64,000 nt of DNA from Mycobacterium simiae (GCF_010727605.1 NZ_AP022568.1:1736001-1800000); one strand, 5' to 3'. Counted from the first letter of the stretch, positions 54,041 through 63,574 are shown. Notes: generated by a model from the sequence alone, not told the origin. Made by a program: numbers and translations.

Positions 54041-55128
54041 CGCAGTCTCCGCAGCCGTTCGGCCACACTTTCCGGTGTGACGTCGCTGATGAACGCGTCC
54101 ATCGCCGATTCGGAGGCCGCCAGGTACTTCAACTTGGTGGCGCCGCGCCGGATCGACATCAGCTCGACATGGAAGTACCCCTCGGCCTGAGCCTCGGTGT
54201 CGGCGAACTGATGCAGTGCCGACATGTAGGGCAGGGCACCGACATCGGCCGAATACATCCGGTCGAACCTGCCCAGCACGTCGAGATAAATCTGAGCGAA
54301 CGCGTTGAGCTCGGCATCGTCTAATTCAATGAGGTTGTGCACGAACCTGTTTGGGTAAATATGGACCTCGACCGGCCAGCGCGCCGCGAACGGCACGAAC
54401 GCCGTGAACAACTCATTACGGGTGACGATGCGGCTGCCGTCGGCCACCTCCTGCTCTAACAGCCTGGCAAAGAGGTTGTCGCCGTTGCGCATTCGATGTG
54501 TGTCAGCCTGCGCCAGCATTGCCGCGGTGCGGGGCGTCAAGTACGGATAGCCGTAGATCTGGCCGTGCGGATGGGTCAGAGTCACCCCGATCTCCTCGCC
54601 ACGGTTCTCGAAACAAAACACCTGCTCGATGCCCGGTGCGGCCATCAGGTCGGCGGTGCGGTGCCGCCACGCGTCGACGACCAGCCGGGCATGCGGCAGC
54701 GGTAGCTGCGCGAACGACCCGGTGTGGTTGCTGGAGAAGCAGATCACCTCGGTCCGTCCATGCCCGGGCGCGCTGGCGAAACCGGTACCGGGCGGTGCCC
54801 CCACCGGCAGGCCGGTGCCACACAGGCTGGGAAAGCGATTTTCGAACACGACGACGTCGTAGTCCGGCGCCGGAATCTCACTGGTGCGGCCGGTCGGTCC
54901 CGGACACAGTGGGCACTGGTCGGGGGGTGGCTTGTAGGTGCGGTCTTGACGCAACGCCGCAATGATCACCCACTGCCCCGTGGCCCGGTCAAACCGCAGC
55001 TGCGACTGGTCCGGTTGGCGCGGCGGCAGGGGTCTGCGATCGGCGACCGGTGTCGGACGGTGTCCGGGCAGCGCGAAGAACAACAGGTCGCGGCCGTCGG
55101 CCAGCTTCGCCCGTGTCGGCGCCGTCAC
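54037..55128 (-). CDS. galT: Galactose-1-phosphate uridylyltransferase, intact
   Basis: 363-residue Leloir-pathway enzyme. The zinc site [16 protein letters not shown] and the active-site [11 protein letters not shown] (with the uridylylated His) are present, as is a second His region EVHIYPNR near the C-terminus. It starts at GTG ([12 protein letters not shown]) after the end of the PAS-ANTAR gene; a TAGTCT box 8 bases upstream could give an additional leaderless start. In H37Rv galT is split into two reading frames (galTa and galTb); here it is one. Confidence 0.94.
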   Translation of the reverse strand: MTAPTRAKLADGRDLLFFALPGHRPTPVADRRPLPPRQPDQSQLRFDRATGQWVIIAALRQDRTYKPPPDQCPLCPGPTGRTSEIPAPDYDVVVFENRFPSLCGTGLPVGAPPGTGFASAPGHGRTEVICFSSNHTGSFAQLPLPHARLVVDAWRHRTADLMAAPGIEQVFCFENRGEEIGVTLTHPHGQIYGYPYLTPRTAAMLAQADTHRMRNGDNLFARLLEQEVADGSRIVTRNELFTAFVPFAARWPVEVHIYPNRFVHNLIELDDAELNAFAQIYLDVLGRFDRMYSADVGALPYMSALHQFADTEAQAEGYFHVELMSIRRGATKLKYLAASESAMDAFISDVTPESVAERLRRLR

Positions 55129-55159
55129 GATGTCGAAGACTAGCCTGGTCGCTCCGCGG

Positions 55160-55861
55160 TCAGGCCGGCGTGCTCTGCGAGTCCCCGATCGGGTCGGAAA
55201 GACGCTCATGCGCGGTGAGCAACAGCTCGTCGAATGCGATGCGCGCAGCGATGCCCTGTGCGCTCAGCTGGCAGAAGTCATGGGCTATCTGCTGGGCCAG
55301 CAACGCCAGCTTGATGTTGCGCACTTGGGACAGCGATTTGAGCAGATTGAATGCGGCCGTGTCGTCGATGCCATAGACGAGCATCAACATGCCTTTGGTC
55401 TGATCGATCAAACCGCGCCGCTCCGCGATTGCGGCGACCTTGGCGGTGATCGCCTCCTCGGCAGGCCGTTTGGTCTGGGGGGTGACGTCCACGTAGAAGC
55501 CGTGGGTGCCGATGACCTCTCCGTTGTCGTCGCAGATCTGGTCACCCACGACGACAACGTGGTGGACCACACCACGGGTATCGACGATGCGGTGGCGCGT
55601 GCTGAACGCCTGTCGATTGGCCACCATTTCGTTGATCGTCGCGGTCACCTTGCCGCGGTCCGCGGGATGCTTGTGGGACAACACGAGCTCGGTGGTCGGC
55701 GTCACCGTGCCCGGTTCGTAGCCGTGTAGCCGCTGCACATGCTCGGACCATTCCCAGCGTTGGTCTTCGAAGTGGAACCGGAACCAGCCGACCGATTCCG
55801 CTGCTCCGCCGGTGAGGGCCTGCTCTACGGCCTCGGTTTGCCCGTCTAGTTCCCAAGCCAT
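55160..55861 (-). CDS. PAS-ANTAR antiterminator-type regulator
   Basis: 233-residue regulator. The PAS domain covers about residues 20-135 (VGWFRFHFEDQRWEWSEHV, then YEPGTVTPTTELVLSHKHP, the PAS_3 type). The ANTAR RNA-binding domain covers about 145-200 (IAERRGLIDQTKGMLMLVYG, then NIKLALLAQQIA). ANTAR proteins bind paired hexanucleotide-loop hairpins in nascent RNA to prevent termination. It overlaps the zinc-finger gene by 16 bases and ends 31 bases before galT, so it belongs to the gal operon as drawn. Signal sensed by the PAS domain is unknown. Confidence 0.88.
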   Translation of the reverse strand: MAWELDGQTEAVEQALTGGAAESVGWFRFHFEDQRWEWSEHVQRLHGYEPGTVTPTTELVLSHKHPADRGKVTATINEMVANRQAFSTRHRIVDTRGVVHHVVVVGDQICDDNGEVIGTHGFYVDVTPQTKRPAEEAITAKVAAIAERRGLIDQTKGMLMLVYGIDDTAAFNLLKSLSQVRNIKLALLAQQIAHDFCQLSAQGIAARIAFDELLLTAHERLSDPIGDSQSTPA

Positions 55862-56214
55862 GGTGCACGCTTCGATGCGGTCGGGGCTACACCGGAATCC
55901 GCCGAAGGCCAGCTGGTTGGCCCAGCCACGCGGTGGCGCAGCCGCTCTTCGGACACTCGGCACAGTTCGCGCGACCGGTCGATCTGCGCTTGCGCGCGCC
56001 GAATGGACAACGCAACCTCGTCGTGCAGCAATCGACATTCCCTAGCGGTGATCACCGACGGCCGGGACACCCGCATCGAGCGTTGCCGCAGCATCGTGAT
56101 CCGTCTGGCGGTTCGCGCCCGATGCGCCTTCTGACGGCATGCGGAAGAGCAGTACACCGCGTCCGAGCGCCCGAAAAAGCTTTCCTGACACACCGCGCAG
56201 ATGGCCCCTGCCAT
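55846..56214 (-). CDS. Small zinc-finger-like protein
   Basis: 122-residue protein starting MAGAICAVCQESFFGRSDAV, with Cys6, Cys9, Cys22 and Cys26 forming a treble-clef-like zinc site (CxxC-x12-CSSAC), followed by a basic stretch QKAHRARTARR and a helical C-terminus. Such proteins may bind nucleic acid or act in protein contacts. It opens the minus-strand run with PAS-ANTAR, galT and galK and overlaps the PAS-ANTAR start by 16 bases. Divergent from the FUSC transporter. No family name assigned with certainty. Confidence 0.75.
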   Translation of the reverse strand: MAGAICAVCQESFFGRSDAVYCSSACRQKAHRARTARRITMLRQRSMRVSRPSVITARECRLLHDEVALSIRRAQAQIDRSRELCRVSEERLRHRVAGPTSWPSADSGVAPTASKRAPWLGN

Positions 56215-56340
56215 AGTCGTTACGTTACAGCTATACAGGCATTTTAACAACAAGTGGCCTGGTATTCGGGCTCGACGCCGAAGCCGAGATGAGCCCGATC
56301 GGCCCGGGCCATAGGGTGAGCGAAAGAGAGGCGGTAGCCA

Positions 56341-58740
56341 GTGTCGGCTGGACGGCAAGTCCGTGACCGCAGCCTCGGCGGTAGCCGGCGAGACAATCTT
56401 GGTCCCGGCAGCGCCGGCCTGGGCGGCGCCGTTCGGGCACGCTACGAGCGGGCGCGAAACTGGTGGATCGGATCCGATCCGGGCCTGCTGCGGCTTCGGA
56501 TGGCGACTCGGACGACCGCGGCCCTGGCATGCTCGCTGGCGTTGCTGTTCGTGCTCACCCGGGTAACCGGCCAGCCGCTGACCGTTGCCCTGCTGGGTGT
56601 GGTGATCACCATGATCGCGGCCCGCTCCGTCAACGAGCCTGACCCGCGACGACAGCGGATCACAATGGCTTTGCTACCGCTGCCCGGGGCACTATCGATC
56701 ATCGCCGCGACGCTGCTGGCGCCGCACTACATCGCCGCCGACGCCGTCTTTATCGCGGTCGTCTTCGTCGCGGTCTACATCCGCCGGTACGGGCCTCGGG
56801 GCCGGGCACTCGGCATGGTCGCGTTCATGGCCTACTTCTTCACGCTGTATCTGCGCGCCAACGTTTCCGAGTTGCCGTGGATGATCGGCGCCGTCGTGGT
56901 GGGCACGGTGTGCACCTATGTGATGAGCACCTATGTGCTGCCCGACGATCCCGAAAGCGTCCTGCGGGACACCATTCGGGCGCTGCGCGCGCGGATGGCG
57001 ATCGTCGTCGACACGACCGCCGAAGCAGTTCGGACCGGCCGCCTCGACGAACGGCGACGGCGCCACATGCGGGCCCGCACCATCCGGCTCAACGAAACCG
57101 CGCTGATGGTGCAGACCCAGATCGAAGACAAGGCCGACCCGGCCGTGCTGTGGCCCGGCGTGACCAGCCAGCAGCTGGCGCCGTGGCTCTTCGACGCCGA
57201 ACTGGCCATTGAATGGGTCGCCAATGCCGGTCGGCAGGCGGCGTCCATCGCCGCCACCGACCCAGGCGCGATTCCGGTCGGCACCCGCCTCGAATTGGTC
57301 GACGCGCTCACCCAGCTCGCCCGGTCGATTCGGATCCCGTCGCTCACCGGTCTGCAGCAGGCAGCCGGGCTGGCGCAGGTGGTCCTCGACCGGCAGTCCC
57401 CGCCCACCTCGGCCGACCACCCGGCGGACACCGCGGTACGGCGCCTTGCGCTGGCGATCATCAATGCCGCCAACGCGACCGCCGAAGTCCGGGCCATCGT
57501 CGAGCGCGCCACGGTCGACGCCCCACCGCCCGAAACCGACCCACACGACGCGGAGACCAATCCCCACGAGCACGACCCGGAAGAGCAAGCCAAGCAACCA
57601 GACGGCGGCCTGTCGTCGACCACTCGACAGGCGATCCAGGTGACGATCGCCGCGGCGTTGGCGATCGTGACCGGCGAGCTGGTGTCGCCGGCCCGCTGGT
57701 TTTGGGCGGTGATCGCGGCGTTCGTGATCTTTGCCGGCACCAACTCCTGGGGGGAAACGCTGACCAAGGGCTGGCAGCGGATGCTGGGCACGGCACTCGG
57801 CGTGCCGTGCGGCATGCTGGCCGCCACCCTGTTTGCCGGTGACAAGACCGCCGCGCTGGTGGCCATCTTCGTCTGCCTGTTTTGCGCCTTCTACTTCATG
57901 ACCGTTACCTACAGCCTGATGACGTTCTGGATTACCACGATGCTGGCGCTGCTGTACGGCTTGCTCGGTCAGTTCTCTCCCGCCGTACTCATGTTGCGGA
58001 TCGAGGAGACCGCGATCGGCGCCGTGATCGGCGTCGCGGTGGCCATCCTGGTGTTGCCGACGAATACCAGAACCGCCATCCGCGAAGACACCCGCGCCTT
58101 CCTGCAGGCGCTGTCCGCGCTGATCGAGATCTCCACCGCCACGATGTTCGGTGGGGAGGAGACCATCGGCCCCACCGAGCAAGCACGCCAGCTCGACCGG
58201 AGTTTGCAGCAGTTCCGGATTACCGCCAAGCCATTGCTGGCCGGTGTGGCGGGGCTGGCTGGTCGCCGCACCATACGGCGCGGCCTACGGATCTTCACCG
58301 CATGCGATCGCTACGGCCGAAGCCTGGCCCGCAGCAGTGAGCGCTACCGCGATCCCGCCGAAGCGGCCCGCGAACTGGCTGCCGAAATGGCCCCCGAAAT
58401 GGCCCCCGAAATGGCCCCCGAAATGGCCCCCGGAATGGCCAGAGCCTTCGGCGCGGCCGCCGGGCAGACTCGTCGCAACATCGACGCCCTACTCACCGCC
58501 ATCGAGGGGACCGGCCCCGCGACGGTGGACTCCACCACCGACGCGCTCGATGCCGCCGAGGCGCTGGCCCGCCATCCCGGCGACATCGGCCGGCCACTGG
58601 ACCAGCCGCCGCATCCCGCGACCGCGCGTTGTCTCACCGCGATCCACGCGCTACGCCAGATCGACCGGGCGGTCATCACCGCGGCGATCAGCCTCGGCGC
58701 ACGCGAGGCCCACCAGCAGAGCAACTCGCCAGCGAACTGA
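56341..58740 (+). CDS. FUSC-family (aromatic acid exporter-like) membrane protein
   Basis: 799-residue inner-membrane protein of the FUSC/ArAE type. Two sets of membrane segments are at about residues 55-200 and 425-575, separated by a long cytoplasmic helical region with a His/Asp/Glu-rich stretch (about 390-420, ETDPHDAETNPHEHDPEEQ). The second half contains RWFWAVIAAFVIFAGTNSWG and the conserved KGWQRMLGTALGVPCG of the family. A four-fold MAPE repeat interrupts the C-terminal domain. GTG start. Family members export fusaric acid, p-hydroxybenzoate and similar compounds; the substrate here is unknown. Confidence 0.86.
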   Translation: MSAGRQVRDRSLGGSRRDNLGPGSAGLGGAVRARYERARNWWIGSDPGLLRLRMATRTTAALACSLALLFVLTRVTGQPLTVALLGVVITMIAARSVNEPDPRRQRITMALLPLPGALSIIAATLLAPHYIAADAVFIAVVFVAVYIRRYGPRGRALGMVAFMAYFFTLYLRANVSELPWMIGAVVVGTVCTYVMSTYVLPDDPESVLRDTIRALRARMAIVVDTTAEAVRTGRLDERRRRHMRARTIRLNETALMVQTQIEDKADPAVLWPGVTSQQLAPWLFDAELAIEWVANAGRQAASIAATDPGAIPVGTRLELVDALTQLARSIRIPSLTGLQQAAGLAQVVLDRQSPPTSADHPADTAVRRLALAIINAANATAEVRAIVERATVDAPPPETDPHDAETNPHEHDPEEQAKQPDGGLSSTTRQAIQVTIAAALAIVTGELVSPARWFWAVIAAFVIFAGTNSWGETLTKGWQRMLGTALGVPCGMLAATLFAGDKTAALVAIFVCLFCAFYFMTVTYSLMTFWITTMLALLYGLLGQFSPAVLMLRIEETAIGAVIGVAVAILVLPTNTRTAIREDTRAFLQALSALIEISTATMFGGEETIGPTEQARQLDRSLQQFRITAKPLLAGVAGLAGRRTIRRGLRIFTACDRYGRSLARSSERYRDPAEAARELAAEMAPEMAPEMAPEMAPGMARAFGAAAGQTRRNIDALLTAIEGTGPATVDSTTDALDAAEALARHPGDIGRPLDQPPHPATARCLTAIHALRQIDRAVITAAISLGAREAHQQSNSPAN
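58384..58431 (+). repeat. 12-bp in-frame microsatellite inside the FUSC gene
   Basis: Four units of GAAATGGCCCCC at 58384, 58396, 58408 and 58420 encode Glu-Met-Ala-Pro repeats in the C-terminal cytoplasmic region; a degenerate fifth unit (GGAATGGCCAGA) follows. The unit is a multiple of three, so slippage would change length without breaking the frame. Confidence 0.9.
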
Positions 58741-58799
58741 GAACTGGTGCGGCATCCGATCGGTCGGCAAGCTCTAGGTACACGACGAAAGGCGCGCCC

Positions 58800-59564
58800 A
58801 TGGAGATCACCGGCAACACCATCTTCATTCCCGGCTCGACCAGTGGGATTGGCTTGGCGCTGGCCTTGCGCCTGCAGGCAAAGGGCAACACCATCATCGT
58901 CGGGGGCCGCAGAACCGAATTGCTCGACCAGATCACCGCAGAGCATCCCGGGCTCGACACGGTGCGGATCGATACCGCCGACGCCGCAAGCATTCGGTCG
59001 GCCGCCGAGGAGGTACTGGCGCGCCATCCGGACCTCAACGTTCTGATCGCCATGGCGGGGATCATGAAGGTCGAAGACTGGCATCGCCCCGACACATTCC
59101 TCGCGACCGCCGAATCGACAATCACCACCAATGTGCTGGGACCTATCCGCCTCATCGCCGCGTTCGTGGAGCATCTGCAGCAGCAGCCGGCCGCCACCAT
59201 CGTCACCGTCTCATCAGGACTGGCCTTCGCGCCGCTGCGGGCGACCCCGAGTTACAACGCGTCGAAGGCCGCGATCCACATGCTCAGTGAATCGCTGCGG
59301 CTGCAATTGGCGGGCTCCACGGTCGAGGTCAAGGAGCTCCAGCCGCCGTCGGTGCAAACGGATCTGATGCCAGGGCAACGCGACAACGATGCCGCGATGC
59401 CACTCGACGAGTTCCTCGACGAAGTCATGGGGTTGCTCGAGAAGGATCCGGACGCCAACGAGATTCAGGTGGAGCGTGTGAAGTTTCTGCGGTACGGCGA
59501 GGCGCGCGGTGACTACGACAAAGTCGTCGCGGCCCTCAACGCCAGCGATCCCCACGGCAAGTAG
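58800..59564 (+). CDS. Short-chain dehydrogenase/reductase (DltE-like)
   Basis: 254-residue NAD(P)-dependent SDR. The cofactor loop GSTSGIGLALALRLQ, catalytic Ser in IVTVSSGLAFAP and Tyr/Lys in SYNASKAAIHM are present. The Arg-rich GGRRTELLD after the second strand favours NADPH. The ATG has AAAGG 10 bases upstream; it follows the FUSC stop by 59 bases on the same strand, so the two could be cotranscribed. Substrate not evident. Confidence 0.9.
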   Translation: MEITGNTIFIPGSTSGIGLALALRLQAKGNTIIVGGRRTELLDQITAEHPGLDTVRIDTADAASIRSAAEEVLARHPDLNVLIAMAGIMKVEDWHRPDTFLATAESTITTNVLGPIRLIAAFVEHLQQQPAATIVTVSSGLAFAPLRATPSYNASKAAIHMLSESLRLQLAGSTVEVKELQPPSVQTDLMPGQRDNDAAMPLDEFLDEVMGLLEKDPDANEIQVERVKFLRYGEARGDYDKVVAALNASDPHGK

Positions 59565-59730
59565 CCGAACACTTCGTTTTGGGTGTATGCCCATTGGCGG
59601 TCGGCGCGCTGGCACCGGTTCGCCATTCGTGATCTACCAGGAGCGCATCCACCGGCGCCGGAGTTGACGGAACTGCGCCGCGCCGATGTGTTGACGGCGG
59701 GGGACGAATTGGTCTGGTAGGCAATGCAAT

Positions 59731-60561
59731 TCATACCCGCAGGGCAAACGTCTCGACAGGCCGGTCGTATCCACGCAGTTGCAAACGACGGCGTGGCGCC
59801 CCGGCCATCAGGTCGTCGGCCACTCCAGACGCGACGAGCAATTCCCCGGCGGCGGCCTGCTGTTGCATCCGGGCCGACAGGTTCACCGGATCGCCCAGCG
59901 CGGTGAAATCGACCACCGCTTCCCCGACATTGCCGACGTAGGCGACCCCCGCGTTGACCGCGACGCCCACCTGCACCCAGGGCCGCTCGGCCCGTCCGTA
60001 GCCAACGGCGCGGAGCAGTTCCATCCCCGCCAGAACGGCGCGCTGCCGATACCGCGGTCCGCTGATTCCGCGCACAAAGATCGCCATGACCTCGTCGCCG
60101 ATCAGCTTGTCGATCACCGCGTCCTGGCCAAGCAGAGTCTGCGTGGCGGCCGCGTAGAACCGGTTGAGCAGCCCGGCGAACTCCGCTGCGTCGCGACACC
60201 GGCCCAGCGCGGTGGAACCGCGTACGTCGGCGAACAGCACCGCCACGTCGACCTCGGCACCACCGGGGGGAAGCGCGTCGCAGCACCGGCTGCACAAGTT
60301 GGGGTTCTTGCGTGACGGGCTGAACCCGGCCGCGGCGAAGGCGCGTCCGACCGGCCCGCCGAACGGGTTGTTGCACACCTTGCAACGCGGGGCCGACGGC
60401 AGATAGCGAAAGATCCGCCGGGCCCGGACCAGGGGTGCATGACCTTCGGTTAACACCTTGTCCCACGGTTGCTTTGGGACCACCGGAGCCGCGCGCGACG
60501 CCGCGTCGAAAACCACCATGCCGACAGTGTCGGCCCTCGGGCGGATGTACACATGAGGCAT
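59731..60561 (-). CDS. Class III adenylate/guanylate cyclase with N-terminal Cys cluster
   Basis: 276-residue soluble class III nucleotide cyclase. The catalytic domain (about residues 105-265) has the first metal motif FADVRGST, the KLIGDEVMAIF loop with the substrate Lys and second metal Asp, GVAVNAGVAYVGNVG, and VDFTALGDPVNLSARM with the adenine-selecting Asp and the transition-state Asn and Arg. All expected residues are kept, so it should be active, most likely on ATP. The N-terminal part holds CKVCNNPFGG and CSRCC, a probable metal or redox site. ATG 60561 is preferred over an upstream TTG. Divergent from the P450. Confidence 0.9.
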   Translation of the reverse strand: MPHVYIRPRADTVGMVVFDAASRAAPVVPKQPWDKVLTEGHAPLVRARRIFRYLPSAPRCKVCNNPFGGPVGRAFAAAGFSPSRKNPNLCSRCCDALPPGGAEVDVAVLFADVRGSTALGRCRDAAEFAGLLNRFYAAATQTLLGQDAVIDKLIGDEVMAIFVRGISGPRYRQRAVLAGMELLRAVGYGRAERPWVQVGVAVNAGVAYVGNVGEAVVDFTALGDPVNLSARMQQQAAAGELLVASGVADDLMAGAPRRRLQLRGYDRPVETFALRV

Positions 60562-60576
60562 CCGCCCCAAGACCGG

Positions 60577-60590
60577 CCGTCGATCGACGG
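60577..60590. promoter_or_regulatory. 14-bp perfect palindrome in the cyclase-P450 intergenic region
   Basis: CCGTCGATCGACGG, 24 bases upstream of the P450 promoter -35 and 16 bases upstream of the cyclase ATG. A possible regulator site for both divergent genes. Confidence 0.4.
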
Positions 60591-60613
60591 TACCCGTCTC
60601 GGGTCGCGCCTCG

Positions 60614-60642
60614 TTGACACCCGTACCTCATGGCCATACATT
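60614..60642 (+). promoter_or_regulatory. SigA-type promoter of the P450 gene
   Basis: TTGACA (60614-60619), exactly 17 bases, then TACATT (60637-60642). Transcription should start near 60649, about 50 bases before the ATG at 60701. The best housekeeping-promoter match in the window. Confidence 0.65.
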
Positions 60643-60700
60643 GTCTGGAAGTTGTCTACCGGCGTTCGCGCGCTGCGGATTCCGGGCTAAGGAGACCGCC

Positions 60701-61936
60701 ATGGCCGTCGGTACCGCTCCCCCAAGCGTTTTCGACGCCGACCTTCCGGCGCTGCAGTACGAGGCCGGCGAAACTCCCGCGCAGATTTACCCACGCATCG
60801 AAGCGGCACAGCGACAGGCCTCGATCGCACTGGGGCCGTACGGACCCGAACTCCTCTCCTACCACCTGGTGCGGACGGTCCTGCGGGATACCCGGTTTCA
60901 GATTCCGCCCGGCATCAACCTGCTCGTCCAGGGCATCACGTCGGGCCCATTGTGGGACAAGGTGGTCGACAGCCTGCTGTGTCTGGAAGGCGATGCCCAC
61001 CACCGGTTGCGAAGCCTGACCGCCAAGGCATTCACTCCCAAGGCGACCTTGCGCCTGCACGACACCATGACCGCACTGATGAACGAGCTCGTCGACCAGG
61101 TCGCCGATGCCGGGCGCTGCGACGTCGTGACCGACATCGCGCGTCCCTATCCTGTCCCGATCATCTGTGCACTGTTGGGCGCGCCGCGCCAGGATTGGCA
61201 GCAGTTCTCGCGGTGGGCCGACGAGATTTTCAAAGCCTTCAGTTTCGATGCCGACATCACTGAACTGCAGCCCGGCGTCATGCGGGCGTGGGCCGAACTC
61301 GACGATTACGTGGACGGGATGGTCGCCCGTCGCCGGCACAGCCTGACCGACGACCTGTTGTCCGACCTGATCCGCGCCGAGGACGACGGGGACCGTCTCA
61401 ACGCCGCCGAGCTGCGCATGCTGGCCGGCGGTCTGCTGTTGGCCGGTACGGACACCACCCGCAACCAGGTCGGCGCCTCGGTGCAGGTCCTGTGCGAGCA
61501 CACCGAGCAGTGGGACCTGCTCCGGAAAAGGCCCGAACTGGCCATGCGCGCGGTCGAGGAGACCATGCGGCATTCGCCGATCGCGTGTCAAACGCTGCGG
61601 CTGGTGGTCGAGGATGCCGAGCTCGACGGCTACCTCTTTCCCGCCGGCACTATGGTGCTGGTGAACACCGCCGCGGCCAACCGCGATCCCGAGGTGTACG
61701 ACGAGCCGCACCGGGTGGACATCACCCGCGAAGGGGTTCCGCCGATTCTGACGTTCGGTGGGGGCGTTCACTACTGCCTGGGCGCCAACCTGGCCCGCCG
61801 CGAGCTCGCGGAGGCGCTGACCGTGTTGTCGCAGCGGCTGGTCGATCCGCGCATCGTCGGGCCGGTGCCGTGGAAGCCGATGGTGAGCTTGAGCGGGCCG
61901 ACGAGCGTGCCCATCGAATTCGACGTGCGGCGATAA
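60701..61936 (+). CDS. Cytochrome P450
   Basis: 411-residue soluble bacterial P450 monooxygenase. The I-helix GGLLLAGTDTTRNQ, the ExxR in EETMRHSP, and the haem loop FGGGVHYCLGANLARRELAE with Cys359 as iron ligand are complete. The ATG with AAGGAG 7 bases upstream decides the start. No ferredoxin or reductase gene is adjacent. A CYP family number is not assigned. Divergent from the nucleotide cyclase with a good promoter between. Confidence 0.93.
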   Translation: MAVGTAPPSVFDADLPALQYEAGETPAQIYPRIEAAQRQASIALGPYGPELLSYHLVRTVLRDTRFQIPPGINLLVQGITSGPLWDKVVDSLLCLEGDAHHRLRSLTAKAFTPKATLRLHDTMTALMNELVDQVADAGRCDVVTDIARPYPVPIICALLGAPRQDWQQFSRWADEIFKAFSFDADITELQPGVMRAWAELDDYVDGMVARRRHSLTDDLLSDLIRAEDDGDRLNAAELRMLAGGLLLAGTDTTRNQVGASVQVLCEHTEQWDLLRKRPELAMRAVEETMRHSPIACQTLRLVVEDAELDGYLFPAGTMVLVNTAAANRDPEVYDEPHRVDITREGVPPILTFGGGVHYCLGANLARRELAEALTVLSQRLVDPRIVGPVPWKPMVSLSGPTSVPIEFDVRR

Positions 61937-62007
61937 CCGCACGAGTCGCGGCTGCGGCGGGGCGACTTTACGCTCGTTGGTTACACGAAGTTAACGGGGG
62001 TTTGCTG

Positions 62008-63353
62008 ATGCGCGTGTTCCAGGGGCGAAGTCTGTCCGCATCCGGGTTCGCCCTGCTCGGAACCGCCGCGTGCCTGGTGGTGGCCTCCTGTTCGGAGACG
62101 GCGTCGCCCCCGCTGCGACGCCGACCACATCAACTTCCACGGCCTCCGCGGCCGGGACCACCACTAGTTCCGTGCCGCCCCCGCCGCCGATCACCGGCCC
62201 GCTGCAGAAGGACTGGAAAAGCTACGGCGGGACGGCCTACTTCGGCTGCCCGGAGGACTTCCATCCCGGCAAATCCGCGTTCGACGAGATCCGACCCAAA
62301 ATCTTCGACACCAGAACCGGTCAATATGTCGCGCCGGCGCTGCCGGCGCTTCCGACCGACGAGCAACTCACCGGCGCCATGTGCGCGCTGTCGGGCACCG
62401 CGGAAGACCTCAAGGTCGTCTATGTGGTCACCACGGTCAAGACCGCGCAGCCCCCCGCACCCGAGGTGCACAAGACCACCGGCTACGCCATCGACTTCAA
62501 GACCGGGCAGCCGGCGGTGACCAAAGACCTCCAGCCGCCCACCCCGGAGTTGCAATTCACCGATTCAAAGCAATGGCGTTTGGGCGCAACGACGTCCGGC
62601 GCAGCGTGGCTCAACGCCTACACCGACGGACATGCCGACGCATCGCCACCGCGGACAGTCCTGCTTGCGATCACCGATTTGTCCGCGGCGTGGAATGACC
62701 CCGAACCCGCGCATGTTTGGCAGGACGTGCTGTCGTTTCACCGAAACACCCAGGGCAGCAAGACATCTGGCGCGGAGCTGCGCCGCCCGTCCGGAGAGGT
62801 GATCTATCAGGACAACGACGTCGTCACCGTCGATGCCGAATTATCCGACGGGCCAGACAGACTCGTACAGATCACTCATCGAGACTCCCCCACCGCGGTG
62901 TCGACCATCTTTGTGGACCTGAACTCCAAGACCCCGATCAAGTTCGGCGACTCCGACCGAATCTCCGGCGGCGGGTTGGCCGCCACCTTGTCGGACGGCA
63001 AGCTGTTCGTCGACGGCCGCGACTCGGCCGACTCGCAGTTCGGTTTCGGCGTCTGGAACCTGCGCACCCAGCACTGGGACCTGCTCAAGGACCGCGAGGA
63101 AGCCAAGAAGCTACCGATCGCCAAGATGGCCTTCTTCGACGACCACCTCTACATCACCAACGCCGGACAGACGTTCTCGGTGCTGGCGCTGCCGGCGCCC
63201 GATCCCGTCGCGACGAATTGGAACATCCGGCCCTTCGAGCGGATTTCGGGTTGGACGCTGGTCTGTCGGGGGGAAACCACCGCGGGCGGTGAGTGCAAGG
63301 AAATCGTTATGGTGCAAGACCAGGACGGCCATTATCCCGGCCCCTGGTTCTGA
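62008..63353 (+). pseudogene. Lipoprotein gene with an apparent -1 frameshift in its N-terminal linker
   Basis: An ATG at 62008 (GGGGG 10 bases upstream) encodes a lipoprotein signal peptide, MRVFQGRSLSASGFALLGTA then ACLVVASCSETA, with Cys30 at a VASC lipobox. After the C5 run at 62107-62111 this frame continues only as Arg/Pro-rich nonsense, while the next frame has a Thr/Ser linker (AATPTTSTSTASAAGTTTSS) and a 400-residue body (DWKSYGGTAYFGCPEDFHPG onward) to the stop at 63353. One more C at 62107-62111 would join them. An alternative is a GTG start at 62070 in the body frame, which would have no signal peptide. The body is beta-rich and unrecognised. Sequencing error, true pseudogene or slippage cannot be told apart here. 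Confidence 0.7.
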
Positions 63354-63574
63354 ACTGGCTCTCGGGGCAGCGACCGGAATTGCCGTGGTTCGACCAGCCT
63401 TTCCGACGGCCATGTATCGGTTATGTTGCGGCTGAGCTGCGTGGATGTCGCGTACGGTTTTAAATTGAATAACTCTCGGCGCGGGAAACGGCCCCCCGAA
63501 TAGTGCTGAGGTAATTTTGAATGCAAGTCGCCCAACGTTGGACGATTCCCCCTTTCCTAGGATGGAGGACGCCA

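Noticed and set aside
59565..59730. Possible gene remnant between the SDR and the cyclase
   Set aside because: Both strands were read; nothing resembling a known protein or a clear hairpin was seen in these 166 bases.
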